A DNA stretch of 64,000 bases from Clavibacter sp. A6099 (GCF_021919125.1 NZ_CP083439.1:2232001-2296000), one strand, 5' to 3'; counted from the stretch's first letter, positions 34,409-42,881 are shown. The notes: generated by a model not told the origin, from the letters alone. Made by a program: numbers and translations.

Positions 34409-35206
34409 ATGGACCTCGGGATCACAGGCAAGACCGCGCTCATCACGGGCGCCGACTCGGGGATCGGGTGGGAGACCGCCCGCATCCTCCTCGCCGAGGG
34501 CGCGACCGTCGTCCTCAGCGACCAGGACCAGGGATCGCTCGACGAGGCCGCCGCGCAGCTCGACGGCGGCGACCGCGTCCACGCGTTCGCGGCCGACGTG
34601 ACGAGCGTCGAGTCGCTCGCCGCGCTGCACGACAAGGTGCAGGAGGCGGTCGGCGACATCGACATCCTCGTGCAGTCCGCGGGCATCACCGGCGCGCAGG
34701 GCCTCTTCCACGAGATCGACGACGAGGGCTGGACGAACACGATCGAGGTCGACCTGCTCGGTCCCGTGCGCCTGGTGAAGCAGTTCCTCCCGTCGCTCCG
34801 GAAGGGCGGCTGGGGCCGGATCGTGTTCCTGGCCTCCGAGGACGCCGTGCAGCCGTACGACGACGAGCTCCCCTACTGCGCCGCCAAGGCCGGGATCCTG
34901 GCGCTGTCGAAGGGCCTGTCCCGCAGCTACGCGAAGGAGGGCCTGCTCGTGAACGCGGTCTCGCCCGCCTTCATCCACACGCCCATGACGGACGCGATGA
35001 TGGAGAAGCGCGCCGACCAGCTGGGCACCTCGAAGGACGACGCGATCGAGTCGTTCCTCGACGAGGAGCGCCCATACATGGAGCTCAAGCGCCGCGGCGA
35101 GCCCGCCGAGGTCGCCAACGTGGTCGCGTTCCTCTGCTCCGACCTCGCGTCGTTCGTGAACGGGTCCAACTACCGCGTCGACTCCGGATCGGTGGCGACG
35201 ATCTGA
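34409..35206 (+). CDS. SDR family oxidoreductase
   Basis: 265-residue classical short-chain dehydrogenase. Cofactor motif TGADSGIG (residues 13-20), catalytic Tyr-Lys in YCAAKAGIL, Ser in FLASEDAVQPYDDELPYC is not in the usual GSV/S form, and NAG is replaced by QSAGITG. Acidic Asp in LSDQDQGS suggests NAD(H). Substrate unknown. ATG 34409 follows GAGGAGACC. Its TGA overlaps the next ATG (TGATG), coupling it to the DUF2945-like gene. Confidence 0.9.
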   Translation: MDLGITGKTALITGADSGIGWETARILLAEGATVVLSDQDQGSLDEAAAQLDGGDRVHAFAADVTSVESLAALHDKVQEAVGDIDILVQSAGITGAQGLFHEIDDEGWTNTIEVDLLGPVRLVKQFLPSLRKGGWGRIVFLASEDAVQPYDDELPYCAAKAGILALSKGLSRSYAKEGLLVNAVSPAFIHTPMTDAMMEKRADQLGTSKDDAIESFLDEERPYMELKRRGEPAEVANVVAFLCSDLASFVNGSNYRVDSGSVATI

Positions 35207-35415
35207 TGGCCGGCCTCTCGAAGGGCGACCACGTCACCTGGAACACGCCCCAGGGCGAGACCCACGGCGAGGTCGTCGAGGAGAAGACGAAGGACTTCCA
35301 GCACGACGGGCAGCACTTCACCGCGTCGAGCGACGAGCCCGCGTACATCGTGGAGAGCGACAAGTCCGGCAAGACCGCAGCCCACAAGGGATCCGCGCTG
35401 ACGAAGAAGAAGTAG
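35206..35415 (+). CDS. Small DUF2945-type (hypervirulence-associated TUDOR-like) protein
   Basis: 69 residues. Pattern SKGDHVTWNTPQGETHGEVVEEKT ... DEPAYIVESDKSGKTAAHKGSALTK matches the small DUF2945 family with an SH3/Tudor-like barrel. Lys-rich C-terminus. Function unproven; the family name comes from fungal homologues. Translated by overlap with the SDR gene and followed by a strong terminator. Confidence 0.85.
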   Translation: MAGLSKGDHVTWNTPQGETHGEVVEEKTKDFQHDGQHFTASSDEPAYIVESDKSGKTAAHKGSALTKKK

Positions 35416-35424
35416 GCACGCGCT

Positions 35425-35459
35425 CCCCCGCGGGTACCGGCGACCGGTACCCGCGGGGG
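35425..35459 (+). terminator. Strong terminator hairpin
   Basis: Perfect 16-bp inverted repeat CCCCCGCGGGTACCGG / CCGGTACCCGCGGGGG, loop CGA, 9 bases after the DUF2945-type stop. Confidence 0.85.
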
Positions 35460-35483
35460 GCGACCCGCCCGCGGGGCCGCGCC

Positions 35484-35489
35484 TAGGCT
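35484..35489 (+). promoter_or_regulatory. Putative leaderless -10 (TAGGCT) for the sensor kinase
   Basis: TAGGCT, 7 bases, ATG at 35497. Confidence 0.6.
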
Positions 35490-35496
35490 GTGGCCG

Positions 35497-36741
35497 ATGG
35501 ACACCGGGACCGCCGCCACGACGCGCTCGACGTCGACGCGGGCGCCCCGGCACCGCGACGGCATCGAGCTCTTCGTGGACGCGGTCGTCGGCCTCGTGCT
35601 CGCGGGCCTCGCCCTCAAGCCGCCGGTGGATGTCCAGGAGGCGGGATTCCCCGTCGCCGGGCTCGTGCTCCTGGCCGTCGCCGTCCGCTCGGTGTTCCCG
35701 GGGGCGGCGCTCGCGCTGGCCTGGGTGATGGCGCTGGCGCAGTGGCAGCTGGGCGAGCGGCCCGGCTTCGCGGACCTCGCGCTGCTGCTGGTCCTGTACT
35801 CCACCGCCCGGCGGGGATCCCGGGCGACGGCCGTGCTCGGCCTCGCCTCCGCGCTCGTCGGCGGCGCCATGGCCACGGTGTACCTGCTGCACACGGGTGC
35901 GCGCTACTCGCTCCTCATCAGTCCCGGCGGCATCGGCGCCGTGATCTTCGTGCTGGCACCGGTCCTGATGCTGCTCCTCGCGTGGCTGACCGGCCTCGTG
36001 GTGCGCGTGATCCGCTCCCGCACCGCCGAGTCGCGCCTGCGGGTCCAGGCGGAGGACACCGCGGTGAAGGCCGTCGACCTCGCGCAGGCCGAGACGCTGC
36101 GGGCGAGCATGGCGCGCGACGTGCACGACATCGTCGGGCACTCGCTCGCGGTGATCATCGCGCAGGCCGACTCCGTGCAGTTCCTCGACGACGAGGAGCG
36201 GATCCGCGGGGTGTCCGCCACCATCGCCGACACCGCCCGCCGCTCGCTCGCCGAGGTGCGCGAGGTGCTGAGCGGCACCAGCACGGCCGACGCCGACGAC
36301 GGGCCCGAGGACCTCGACGCGGTCGTCGCGCAGGTGCGGGCCGCGGGCGTCGACCTCGCGCACGAGGTGCGCGGCGTGCGCCGGCCCGTGGATCCCGCGC
36401 GCCAGGTGGTCATCCGCCGCGTCGCGCAGGAGATGACGACCAACGCGATGCGCCACGGCGAGCCGGGCGGACGGATCCGCCTGCGCGAGACCTGGCGGAC
36501 CGCCGACGTCGTGCTCGAGGTCGAGAACCCGGTGGCCCTCCGCGGGCCCGCGCCCGACCGCGCCGACCCGCTCGGGCTGGGCGCGTTGCGCGTCGGCACG
36601 GGGGTCGAGGGCATGCGCGCCCGGCTCGCCGCCGTCGGCGGCGACCTCGAGGCCGAGCCCGTCGACGACCTGTTCACCGCCCGCGCCCGCATCCCCCTGC
36701 CTGCCGCCCACCCCATCGCCGTGCCAGGAGGCCGCCCGTGA
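35497..36741 (+). CDS. Sensor histidine kinase (HisKA_3, NarL-type system)
   Basis: 414-residue sensor. Five or so membrane helices fill residues 25-170 with little extracellular sequence, so it probably senses a membrane or intramembrane signal. The dimerisation/phospho-acceptor motif is MARDVHDIVGHSLAVII (His near residue 210), and the ATP-binding domain has MTTNAMRHGEPGG (N box) and GLGALRVGTGVEGMRARL (G box). Cognate regulator overlaps by GTGA. Input signal unknown; DesK-like systems often respond to envelope stress. Confidence 0.92.
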   Translation: MDTGTAATTRSTSTRAPRHRDGIELFVDAVVGLVLAGLALKPPVDVQEAGFPVAGLVLLAVAVRSVFPGAALALAWVMALAQWQLGERPGFADLALLLVLYSTARRGSRATAVLGLASALVGGAMATVYLLHTGARYSLLISPGGIGAVIFVLAPVLMLLLAWLTGLVVRVIRSRTAESRLRVQAEDTAVKAVDLAQAETLRASMARDVHDIVGHSLAVIIAQADSVQFLDDEERIRGVSATIADTARRSLAEVREVLSGTSTADADDGPEDLDAVVAQVRAAGVDLAHEVRGVRRPVDPARQVVIRRVAQEMTTNAMRHGEPGGRIRLRETWRTADVVLEVENPVALRGPAPDRADPLGLGALRVGTGVEGMRARLAAVGGDLEAEPVDDLFTARARIPLPAAHPIAVPGGRP

Positions 36742-37400
36742 TCCGCATCGTGCTCGTCGACGACCAGGAGCTGTTCCGCGGCGGCGTGCGCGTCGCCCTC
36801 GACGCCCAGCCCGACCTCGAGGTCGTCGGCGAGGCCGGCGACGGGCGGCAGGGGCTCGCCGTGATCGACGAGGTGCGGCCCGACGTCGTGCTCCTCGACA
36901 TGCGCATGCCCGTGATGGACGGCCTCGAGACCGTGCGCGCGCTCTTCGACGGCACCCGCGACGCTCCGCCGCGCGTGATCGTGCTGACGACCTTCGCGCT
37001 CGACCGCGCGTCGGCCACGGCGATCCGCGGCGGCGCGAGCGGCTTCCTGCTCAAGGACGCGACGCCCGCCTTCCTCGCCGCCGCGATCCGCGCCGTGCAC
37101 GCGGGCAGCGCCGTCCTCGCGCCGGACGAGCTCACGCAGCTGTTCACCTCGGATGCGACGGCCGCCCCCGCTCCCCCGGCGCCGCCCGCGTTCCGGTCCC
37201 TGAGCGCGCGCGAGAAGGACGTCTTCGGGCACGTCGCGCGCGGGCTGTCGAACGCGGAGGTCGCGGCGCTCGAGTTCGTCAGCGAGTCGACCGTGAAGAC
37301 GCACGTGAGCAGCATCCTCGCCAAGCTCGCGCTCCGGGATCGCGTGCAGCTCGTCGTGTACGCGCACGACCACCGGCTCGTGGAGCGCGCCGGGTCCTAG
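36738..37400 (+). CDS. Response regulator, NarL/LuxR family
   Basis: 220-residue regulator. Receiver domain with acidic pair VDDQ (D8, D9), phospho-acceptor Asp 54 in VLLDMRMP, conserved Thr in VIVLTTFA and Lys in FLLKDATP. An Ala/Pro linker joins it to a LuxR-type helix-turn-helix (SLSAREKDVFGHVARGLSNAEVAAL ... STVKTHVSSILAKL). GTG 36738 overlaps the kinase stop. Target genes unknown. Confidence 0.95.
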   Translation: MIRIVLVDDQELFRGGVRVALDAQPDLEVVGEAGDGRQGLAVIDEVRPDVVLLDMRMPVMDGLETVRALFDGTRDAPPRVIVLTTFALDRASATAIRGGASGFLLKDATPAFLAAAIRAVHAGSAVLAPDELTQLFTSDATAAPAPPAPPAFRSLSAREKDVFGHVARGLSNAEVAALEFVSESTVKTHVSSILAKLALRDRVQLVVYAHDHRLVERAGS

Positions 37401-37434
37401 CCGGCGTCCGTCCTCCGCGTGCGCCTGTGGCGGA

Positions 37435-38820
37435 TCAGCCCCCGAGCGCGCCTCCGCAGCGGTGCAGGTCGGTCGCGAGGGCGTCGATCTCGGCGCGGGC
37501 GGACTCCGCGGGGACGGACGGATCCACGTCCTCCGCCCAGATGGTGAAGGCCACCTCGGTGCCGTCCTCCGCGTCGGCGATGCCGGTGAGGCCGTGCATC
37601 CGCTCGAGCGTGCCCGTCTTGCCGCGGATCCGGCCGGCCGCCGCGTCCGCCTCGCCCGTGAAGCGGCCGCCCTCGGTGAGCGTGCCGGTGCGACCGGCGA
37701 CGGCGAGCCCGGCGTCGACGATGGCGAGGTCCCCGCGGTGCTCGGCGATCCGCACCATGAGCCGGGTGAGGAGCGCGGCCGGGACGCGGTTCGCGTCCGA
37801 CAGGCCGGAGCCGTCGACCAGGACCACCCCGTCGGTCGGCAGGTCGAGGTCGGTGAGGGCGGCGGGCGTGCCGCGCTGGATGTCCGCGGCGGCGCTGCCC
37901 GCGCCCGTCTCGATCGCGACCAGCCGCGCGAGGGTCTCGGCGAGCGTGTCGTCGGAGTGGGTGAGCATGTAGCCGACGAGGTCGCGCACCGGCGCGGACT
38001 CCACGGTGCCGAGCACGGCGGATCCGGACGTCGCGGTCACGAGCGGGCCGTCGGCCGCGACGTCGTCGCCGAGGAGAGCCGCGAAGGCGTCCGCGGCACG
38101 CGCGACGGCCTTCTCGCCGCGGCGCGAGTAGGGCTCCGCCGTGTCGTCGCGGTCGCCGTCGACCATGAGCGCCGTGATGTTCGACATGGACCCGCCGCGC
38201 CGCGCCTCGAGCGGCCACTCCGGCAGCCAGGCCGGCCCGGTGAACAGCCCGCTGTCGACCTGGAGGCGGCGGATTGGGACGCCGGCGAGGTCGGGATCGG
38301 CGCGGCGGGCGTCGAGCACCTGGCGCGCGAGGTCATCGAGGTGCGGGGCCTCCGGGTAGACGCCGTCGGTGCCGGACGGGAGGCGGCTGAGCGTGGGGTC
38401 GCCGCCGCCGACGAGGACGACCGTGTCGGCGCGCGCGCCCTGGACGACCCGGGTCGCGATGCGGCGGTCGGGGCCGAGCGCCTCGACGGCCGCCGCGGCG
38501 GTGAGGACCTTCATGGTGCTGGCGGTCGCGGCCGGCACGTCGGCGCGCACGTCGAGGAGGTCGCGCCCCGCGTCGCCGTCGACCGCCGCGGCGGAGAGGT
38601 GGAGCGTGCCGGTGGACCAGCCGGCCGTGAGCGCGTCGACCGTGCAGGACGCGGGATCCGCCGACGCGCCGCCCGCGGGTGACGGGAGGATCCCGGTGGC
38701 GAGCCCGACGCCGACCACCGCGGTCGCGACGACGGTCGCGAGCACCGCGTCGCGGCGACGGCGGACGGACCGGGATCTACCCGGCGGTCGTCGGGCGGGC
38801 GCGGGGCGGGATCCGGTCAT
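37435..38820 (-). CDS. dacB: D-alanyl-D-alanine carboxypeptidase/endopeptidase (PBP4/DacB type, S13)
   Basis: Class C penicillin-binding protein trimming peptidoglycan peptides outside the membrane; 461 residues. All three active-site motifs are present: S101-TMK (ATASTMKVL), SxN in GSGLSDANRV, and KTG in GKTGTLERM. N-terminal membrane segment about residues 25-46 works as signal or anchor. ATG 38820 (MTGSRPAPARR) is chosen because TACCCT lies 6 bases upstream; the frame also opens at 38853. Converges with the response regulator gene, only 34 bases away. Confidence 0.92.
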   Translation of the reverse strand: MTGSRPAPARRPPGRSRSVRRRRDAVLATVVATAVVGVGLATGILPSPAGGASADPASCTVDALTAGWSTGTLHLSAAAVDGDAGRDLLDVRADVPAATASTMKVLTAAAAVEALGPDRRIATRVVQGARADTVVLVGGGDPTLSRLPSGTDGVYPEAPHLDDLARQVLDARRADPDLAGVPIRRLQVDSGLFTGPAWLPEWPLEARRGGSMSNITALMVDGDRDDTAEPYSRRGEKAVARAADAFAALLGDDVAADGPLVTATSGSAVLGTVESAPVRDLVGYMLTHSDDTLAETLARLVAIETGAGSAAADIQRGTPAALTDLDLPTDGVVLVDGSGLSDANRVPAALLTRLMVRIAEHRGDLAIVDAGLAVAGRTGTLTEGGRFTGEADAAAGRIRGKTGTLERMHGLTGIADAEDGTEVAFTIWAEDVDPSVPAESARAEIDALATDLHRCGGALGG

Positions 38821-38826
38821 GTCCCC

Positions 38827-38832
38827 AGGGTA
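38827..38832 (-). promoter_or_regulatory. Putative leaderless -10 (TACCCT) for dacB
   Basis: TACCCT, 6 bases, ATG at 38820. Confidence 0.5.
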
Positions 38833-38908
38833 GGAAACGGCCGGGCCTGGCACCTCGGCCGCGGGTGCCGACGCGCTCCGTCGCGGGGACGAGCCGGACG
38901 AGCGCGAC

Positions 38909-38953
38909 GAGCGCGAGCGGCCCGAGCGCGAGCGGCCCGAGCGCGAGCGGCCC
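38909..38953. repeat. 15-bp tandem repeat, three perfect copies
   Basis: Unit GAGCGCGAGCGGCCC at 38909-38923, 38924-38938 and 38939-38953, in the spacer between dacB and the recombinase-like gene. Partial, diverged units flank it (GACGAGCGC before, GAGCTGGCG after). Confidence 0.9.
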
Positions 38954-38977
38954 GAGCTGGCGCAGCCGGCCCTGGCA

Positions 38978-39610
38978 TCAGCGCTGGATGCCGCCCTGGC
39001 GACCCGACTCGGCCCACGCCAGTGCGCGCGTGACGACGCGCTCGCTGACGTCGAGCACGCTCGCGATCTCCGCGGTGTCGCGCCCCTTCGAGCGCTCCTC
39101 GACCGCGATCTGCAGCTTCCGCCGGGTGATGCCCTTGGGCAGCGACGGGAGGGCCGGCGCGGCGGGCGGCGAGCTGTCGACCTCGGGGGGGCCCTCGGAT
39201 GCGGATCGCGACGGCCGGTCGGCGGATCGCCTGCGATGCCGCTCGGCCTCCGTCGTCGCCTCCACGGTCGCGAGCGCGAGCGTGGCCGCGAACAGCCCGC
39301 GGCCGGCCGCGGTTCCGGCCTCCAGCCCGTCGCGGATGGCGCGGAAGGCGATGCCTCGTGCCTCGAGCCCGTTGAGGATCCGCACCACGTCGGCGGCGCC
39401 CGGCCCCAGCCGGTCGAGGCTCACGACGAGGAGCTCGTCGTTCTCGCGGAGGTAGTCGAGCGCGTCCTGGAGGCCGGGGCGCGGGGCCCTGCGTCCTCCC
39501 GCGACGTCGACGAAGATCCGCTCGCAGCCGGCCGCGTCGAGGGCGTCGACCTGGTCCTGGTACGGCTCCTCGGAGCGCGCGACGCGGACGTATCCGACGA
39601 GCGTGGTCAT
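38978..39610 (-). CDS. Degenerate serine recombinase (resolvase/invertase fold, nucleophile lost)
   Basis: 210-residue protein of the resolvase family. N-terminal GYVRVARSEEPYQDQVDAL aligns without gaps to the usual GYxRVSTxxQxxxxQxxAL, placing Ala 11 where the catalytic Ser should be. SLDRLGPGAADVV keeps the first Arg of the DRL-x-R motif but has Pro for the second. C-terminal KGITRRKLQIAVEERSKGRDTAEIASVLDVSERVVTRAL is an intact Hin-like helix-turn-helix. So it may bind DNA but probably cannot recombine it. ATG 39610 follows GGAGGGAG. No inverted repeats or transposon ends seen nearby. Confidence 0.85.
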   Translation of the reverse strand: MTTLVGYVRVARSEEPYQDQVDALDAAGCERIFVDVAGGRRAPRPGLQDALDYLRENDELLVVSLDRLGPGAADVVRILNGLEARGIAFRAIRDGLEAGTAAGRGLFAATLALATVEATTEAERHRRRSADRPSRSASEGPPEVDSSPPAAPALPSLPKGITRRKLQIAVEERSKGRDTAEIASVLDVSERVVTRALAWAESGRQGGIQR

Positions 39611-39697
39611 CCGTGCTCCCTCCCTGCGTGCGCCCCCGCGTCACGCGACGACGGACGGGCGCCCATTTGGCGCCCGCCCGTCCCGGTCATGCTGCGA

Positions 39698-39976
39698 TCA
39701 GCTCGCGTCGTCGGACTGCGGCGACGCCGTGTCCTTCTTCTCCTGCAGGCGCTCGATCTGCTCGCTCGCCTCCGCCTTGTTGAGGTCGGCGGGGATCTCC
39801 TCGCCGGCCTGCGTGGCGAGCGAGTCGAGGTAGCTGCGCTGCGCGCCCGTCATCGGCTCGTCGCCCGTGACCCACGTGCTCGGGTCCTTCTCGGCGCTCT
39901 GCGGCGGCGTGGGGGTGGAGGAGCCGAGCATCTCCTTCTCGTCGCCGCCTGTGGTGTCCTGGTTCGCATCGCTCAT
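39698..39976 (-). CDS. DUF3072 family protein
   Basis: 92-residue acidic, hydrophilic protein. Central block DPSTWVTGDEPMTGAQRSYLDSLATQAGEEIPADLNKAEASEQIERL is the DUF3072 signature; its helix pair resembles SAP-like or small DNA/RNA-binding helices, but function is unknown. Disordered, Thr/Gly/Ser-rich N-terminus. ATG 39976 follows GAGGAGGC. Confidence 0.85.
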   Translation of the reverse strand: MSDANQDTTGGDEKEMLGSSTPTPPQSAEKDPSTWVTGDEPMTGAQRSYLDSLATQAGEEIPADLNKAEASEQIERLQEKKDTASPQSDDAS

Positions 39977-40002
39977 GGTGGTGCCTCCTCGTGTCGCCTT
40001 CG

Positions 40003-40008
40003 ACGCTA
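40003..40008 (-). promoter_or_regulatory. Putative -10 element (TAGCGT) for the DUF3072 gene
   Basis: TAGCGT 26 bases before ATG 39976. Confidence 0.4.
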
Positions 40009-40102
40009 CTCGCGACCGGCGACACCGGACGGGTGCCGGGTCGACCGCGACGCCGGGCGGCCAGCGCCGGGTCGCCGGCGCAGGATCGCCGGCGCCGGAT
40101 CG

Positions 40103-41308
40103 CTAGCGCCGGCCGCCGCGCAGGAGCGCCTCGCGGTGCTCGGTGACGGCGCGCAGCAGGCGCCGCTCGTCGTCGAGGTGGCCGGCCTCCGAGCGCCCGG
40201 ACGCGGCGGGTCGCTCCGAGAGCATCCGCTGGCGGGCGAACGCGAGCCGCGTGGCGTCGCGCGTGAACAGGCCCATCGCCCGGCCCGCCTCGCCGCCGCG
40301 CGTGCGCGCCCAGAGCCGGGCCCGACGACGCCCCTGCCAGGTGCTCAGCATCTCGACCTCGGCGGGCGTGAACCAGCCGACGGCCGCGTACTCCCGGAGG
40401 CGGCGGCGCGTGAGGTGGATCTCGTAGCGGCGCAGGAGGATCACGACGGTCACGAGGAAGGCGAAGATCGGCACCTGCAGCAGCACGTAGAAGGAGAGGA
40501 AGTCGCCCGTGATGGTGACGCCCGTGTTCCAGAGGGCGTGCAGCACGATCGCGCCGACCAGCCCGATCGCGCCGAACCCGAGCGCCGCACCCGGACCGCG
40601 GCGGGCCCCGTAGCCGATCGCGATGCCGGTGATCATCGTGAAGGTCACGTGCGCGAACGGCGAGAACAGGCCCCGCAGCACGAAGGTGCCGACGAGCGTG
40701 CCCGTCGTGCCGGAGACGAGCGGGCCGCCGAAGTAGACGATGTTCTCCGTGAAGGCGAAGCCGGCCGCGATGGTGGCGCCGTAGACGACGCCGTCCACCG
40801 GGCCGTCGAAGTGGCGGCGCGCGACCCAGAAGACGAGGAGCAGCCCGATCGCCTTGGCGGACTCCTCGACGACGGGTGCCTGGACGGCCAGCTGCAGGAA
40901 CTCCGTGTAGCGCGTGGGCACGCCGATCGCGAGGCGCGCGTACTGCGCGACGAGGTCGAAGAGGAGCGCGATCGCCACCGACGCGGCCGCGCCCCACAGC
41001 AGCGCGAACAGCAGGGCGAGCCGCGGCTCGGGCTCCCAGCGGTCGACCCAGCGGATGGCGAGGAGGACGCCGGCGAGCGGGATCAGGGCGAGGAGCGCGC
41101 AGATCGCGACGGCCTGGATCCCGAGGCTGAGCACGAGGTAGGCCGCGACGACCAGGCCGACGAGCAGCAGCACCGCGACGCCCACGACGCCGAGCACGGC
41201 GGACGCGGTGATGCGCGACGACGCGTGCGGCGCGGGCAGCTCCATGGACGGCGGGGGCGAGGCCGGCGAGGGTCGGTGGACGGTCACGGGGATGGACGGG
41301 TCGGTCAC
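40103..41308 (-). CDS. PrsW family intramembrane metalloprotease
   Basis: 401-residue membrane protein with about eight helices. The PrsW motif EESAK lies in QAPVVEESAKAIGLLLVFW; further conserved polar helix residues are seen in AGFAFTENIVYFGG (the FxxxEN motif) and in LHALWNTGV and FSPFAHVTFTM (His ligands). In Bacillus PrsW starts anti-sigma RsiW cleavage; here the target is unknown. The basic cytoplasmic C-terminus (RLREYAAVGWFTPAEVEML...) is long. TAGGCT lies 32 bases upstream. Confidence 0.9.
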   Translation of the reverse strand: MTDPSIPVTVHRPSPASPPPSMELPAPHASSRITASAVLGVVGVAVLLLVGLVVAAYLVLSLGIQAVAICALLALIPLAGVLLAIRWVDRWEPEPRLALLFALLWGAAASVAIALLFDLVAQYARLAIGVPTRYTEFLQLAVQAPVVEESAKAIGLLLVFWVARRHFDGPVDGVVYGATIAAGFAFTENIVYFGGPLVSGTTGTLVGTFVLRGLFSPFAHVTFTMITGIAIGYGARRGPGAALGFGAIGLVGAIVLHALWNTGVTITGDFLSFYVLLQVPIFAFLVTVVILLRRYEIHLTRRRLREYAAVGWFTPAEVEMLSTWQGRRRARLWARTRGGEAGRAMGLFTRDATRLAFARQRMLSERPAASGRSEAGHLDDERRLLRAVTEHREALLRGGRR

Positions 41309-41340
41309 GACGGCCCTCTCTTCGGCGGATCGGCTCCGCC

Positions 41341-41346
41341 AGCCTA
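41341..41346 (-). promoter_or_regulatory. Putative -10 element (TAGGCT) for the PrsW gene
   Basis: TAGGCT 32 bases before ATG 41308. Confidence 0.45.
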
Positions 41347-41411
41347 GCGACGGGACCGGCCGCCGTGCGGGTCGGATCGGCGCGCGGACACGCGACCGGA
41401 TGGGCGTCTGA

Positions 41412-41451
41412 TCAGGCCGCCTTGCCGGGGTTCAGGCCGCCTTGCCCGGGT
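41412..41451. repeat. 20-bp tandem duplication spanning a stop codon
   Basis: TCAGGCCGCCTTGCC(G/C)GGGT at 41412-41431 and 41432-41451, 19 of 20 identical. The right copy holds the last codons and stop of the FAD oxidase gene (…NPGKAA-stop); the left copy repeats them beyond the stop. Confidence 0.95.
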
Positions 41452-42868
41452 TGAGGATCCCCCGCGGATCGAAGACGCGGCGGATCCCGGCGGCCAGCCC
41501 CATGACGTCGTCGCCCAGCTCGTCGGCCAGCCAGCGCCGCTTCAGGAGCCCCACGCCGTGCTCGCCCGTGAGCGTGCCGCCGAGGTCCACGGCCGCGCGG
41601 AAGAGGAGGTCCGCCGCGCGCCAGACGTCGTCGGGGATGCCGGTCGCGTCGCCGTCGGGCGTCGTCGGGTCCTCCGGGATGCAGAAGTTCGGGTGCAGGT
41701 TGCCGTCGCCCGCGTGCGCCACGGTCGGGATCTGGAGGCCGGTCGCGCGCTCGATCTCGCGGATCCGCGTGAGCATGTCGGCGAGGCGCGAGCGCGGCAC
41801 GGCGACGTCCTCGATGAGCACGCGGCCGCGGGCGGCGAGCGCCGGGTGGAAGGCGCGGCGGATCGCCAGGAGGCGCTCGCCCTCGTCGGCGTCGTCGGTG
41901 ACATCGGCCGTGCCGCCGCCCGCGACGACGACCTCGACCACTCGCGCGGCCTCCTCGGCGGCGTCGGGGCCGTCGCAGCGCACGAGGAGGTGGGCGGATC
42001 CGCGGGTGGAGTGGTCGGTGCCGAGGAACGCGTCGATGGCCTCGAGCGCGCCGGCGTCGAGCAGCTCCATGGCGGCCGGCCGGATCCGCGCGGCCGTGAT
42101 CGCGGAGGACGCGGCCGCCGCGGCGGTGGAGTCCGGGAAGAAGGCGGCGACGGTCGACGGCGTCGCGGTCGGCAGCGGGCGGAGCCGCACGGTCGCGCGC
42201 ACGATGACGCCGAGCGTGCCCTCCGAGCCGATCATCAGCGCCGTGAGGTCGTAGCCCGTGACGCCCTTGACGGTGCGGTGGCCGGTGTCGATCACGCGGC
42301 CGTCGGCGAGCACGACCGTGAGCGCGAGCACGGCCTCGCGCGTCACGCCGTACTTGGCGCAGAGCAGGCCGCCCGCGTTGGTCGCGATGTTGCCGCCGAT
42401 GGTGGAGATGGCCTTGCTCGCGGGATCCGGCGAGTACCAGAGGCCGAGCGGCTCGAGCCGCGCGTTGAGGTCGTCGTTGAGGACGCCGGGCTCCACGACC
42501 GCGAGCTCGTCGGCCTCGCTCACCTCGAGGATCCGGTCCATGCCACGCACCGACAGCACGATCTCGCCCGCGGTCGCCGTGGCGCCGCCCGCGAGGCCCG
42601 TGCCGGCGCCGCGCGTGACGACGGGGGTGCGGGTCGCGTGCGCGATGCGCAGCGTCTGGACGACGTGCGCCGCCTCGGTGGCGCGCACGACGGCGATCGG
42701 CGCGGCCGGGCTGCGGTAGCCGGACCGGTCGCCGCGCGCGTCGTCGAGGGAGGCGGGGTCGGTCGCGACGATGTCGCCGAGGGCCCGGACGAGCTCGGCG
42801 CGGACGGCGTCGGCGTCGGCGGCGGCGTCCGCGTCGGCGGAACGGGCGTGGACCACGTCGTCGATCAT
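41432..42868 (-). CDS. FAD-linked oxidase (GlcD/D-lactate dehydrogenase-like)
   Basis: 478-residue PCMH-type flavoprotein. FAD pyrophosphate loop VVTRGAGTGLAGGATA, then STIGGNIATNAGGLLCAKYGVTRE and VKGVTGYDLTALMIGSEGTLG, with C-terminal cap motifs AHAGDGNLHPNF and TGEHGVGLLKRRWL. This is the glycolate/D-2-hydroxyacid oxidase group; substrate not assignable. No GlcE/GlcF partners adjacent. ATG 42868 has TAGGGT 7 bases upstream. Confidence 0.92.
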   Translation of the reverse strand: MIDDVVHARSADADAAADADAVRAELVRALGDIVATDPASLDDARGDRSGYRSPAAPIAVVRATEAAHVVQTLRIAHATRTPVVTRGAGTGLAGGATATAGEIVLSVRGMDRILEVSEADELAVVEPGVLNDDLNARLEPLGLWYSPDPASKAISTIGGNIATNAGGLLCAKYGVTREAVLALTVVLADGRVIDTGHRTVKGVTGYDLTALMIGSEGTLGVIVRATVRLRPLPTATPSTVAAFFPDSTAAAAASSAITAARIRPAAMELLDAGALEAIDAFLGTDHSTRGSAHLLVRCDGPDAAEEAARVVEVVVAGGGTADVTDDADEGERLLAIRRAFHPALAARGRVLIEDVAVPRSRLADMLTRIREIERATGLQIPTVAHAGDGNLHPNFCIPEDPTTPDGDATGIPDDVWRAADLLFRAAVDLGGTLTGEHGVGLLKRRWLADELGDDVMGLAAGIRRVFDPRGILNPGKAA

Positions 42869-42875
42869 GCGATCC

Positions 42876-42881
42876 ACCCTA
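42876..42881 (-). promoter_or_regulatory. Putative leaderless -10 (TAGGGT) for the FAD oxidase
   Basis: TAGGGT, 7 bases, ATG at 42868. Confidence 0.5.

Noticed and set aside
38909-38953. CRISPR-like repeats
   Set aside because: Units are 15 bp, directly abutting and without spacers, so this is a tandem repeat.
38978-39610. Mobile element carrying the resolvase-like gene
   Set aside because: No terminal inverted repeats, target duplications or transposase nearby, and the recombinase itself appears catalytically dead.
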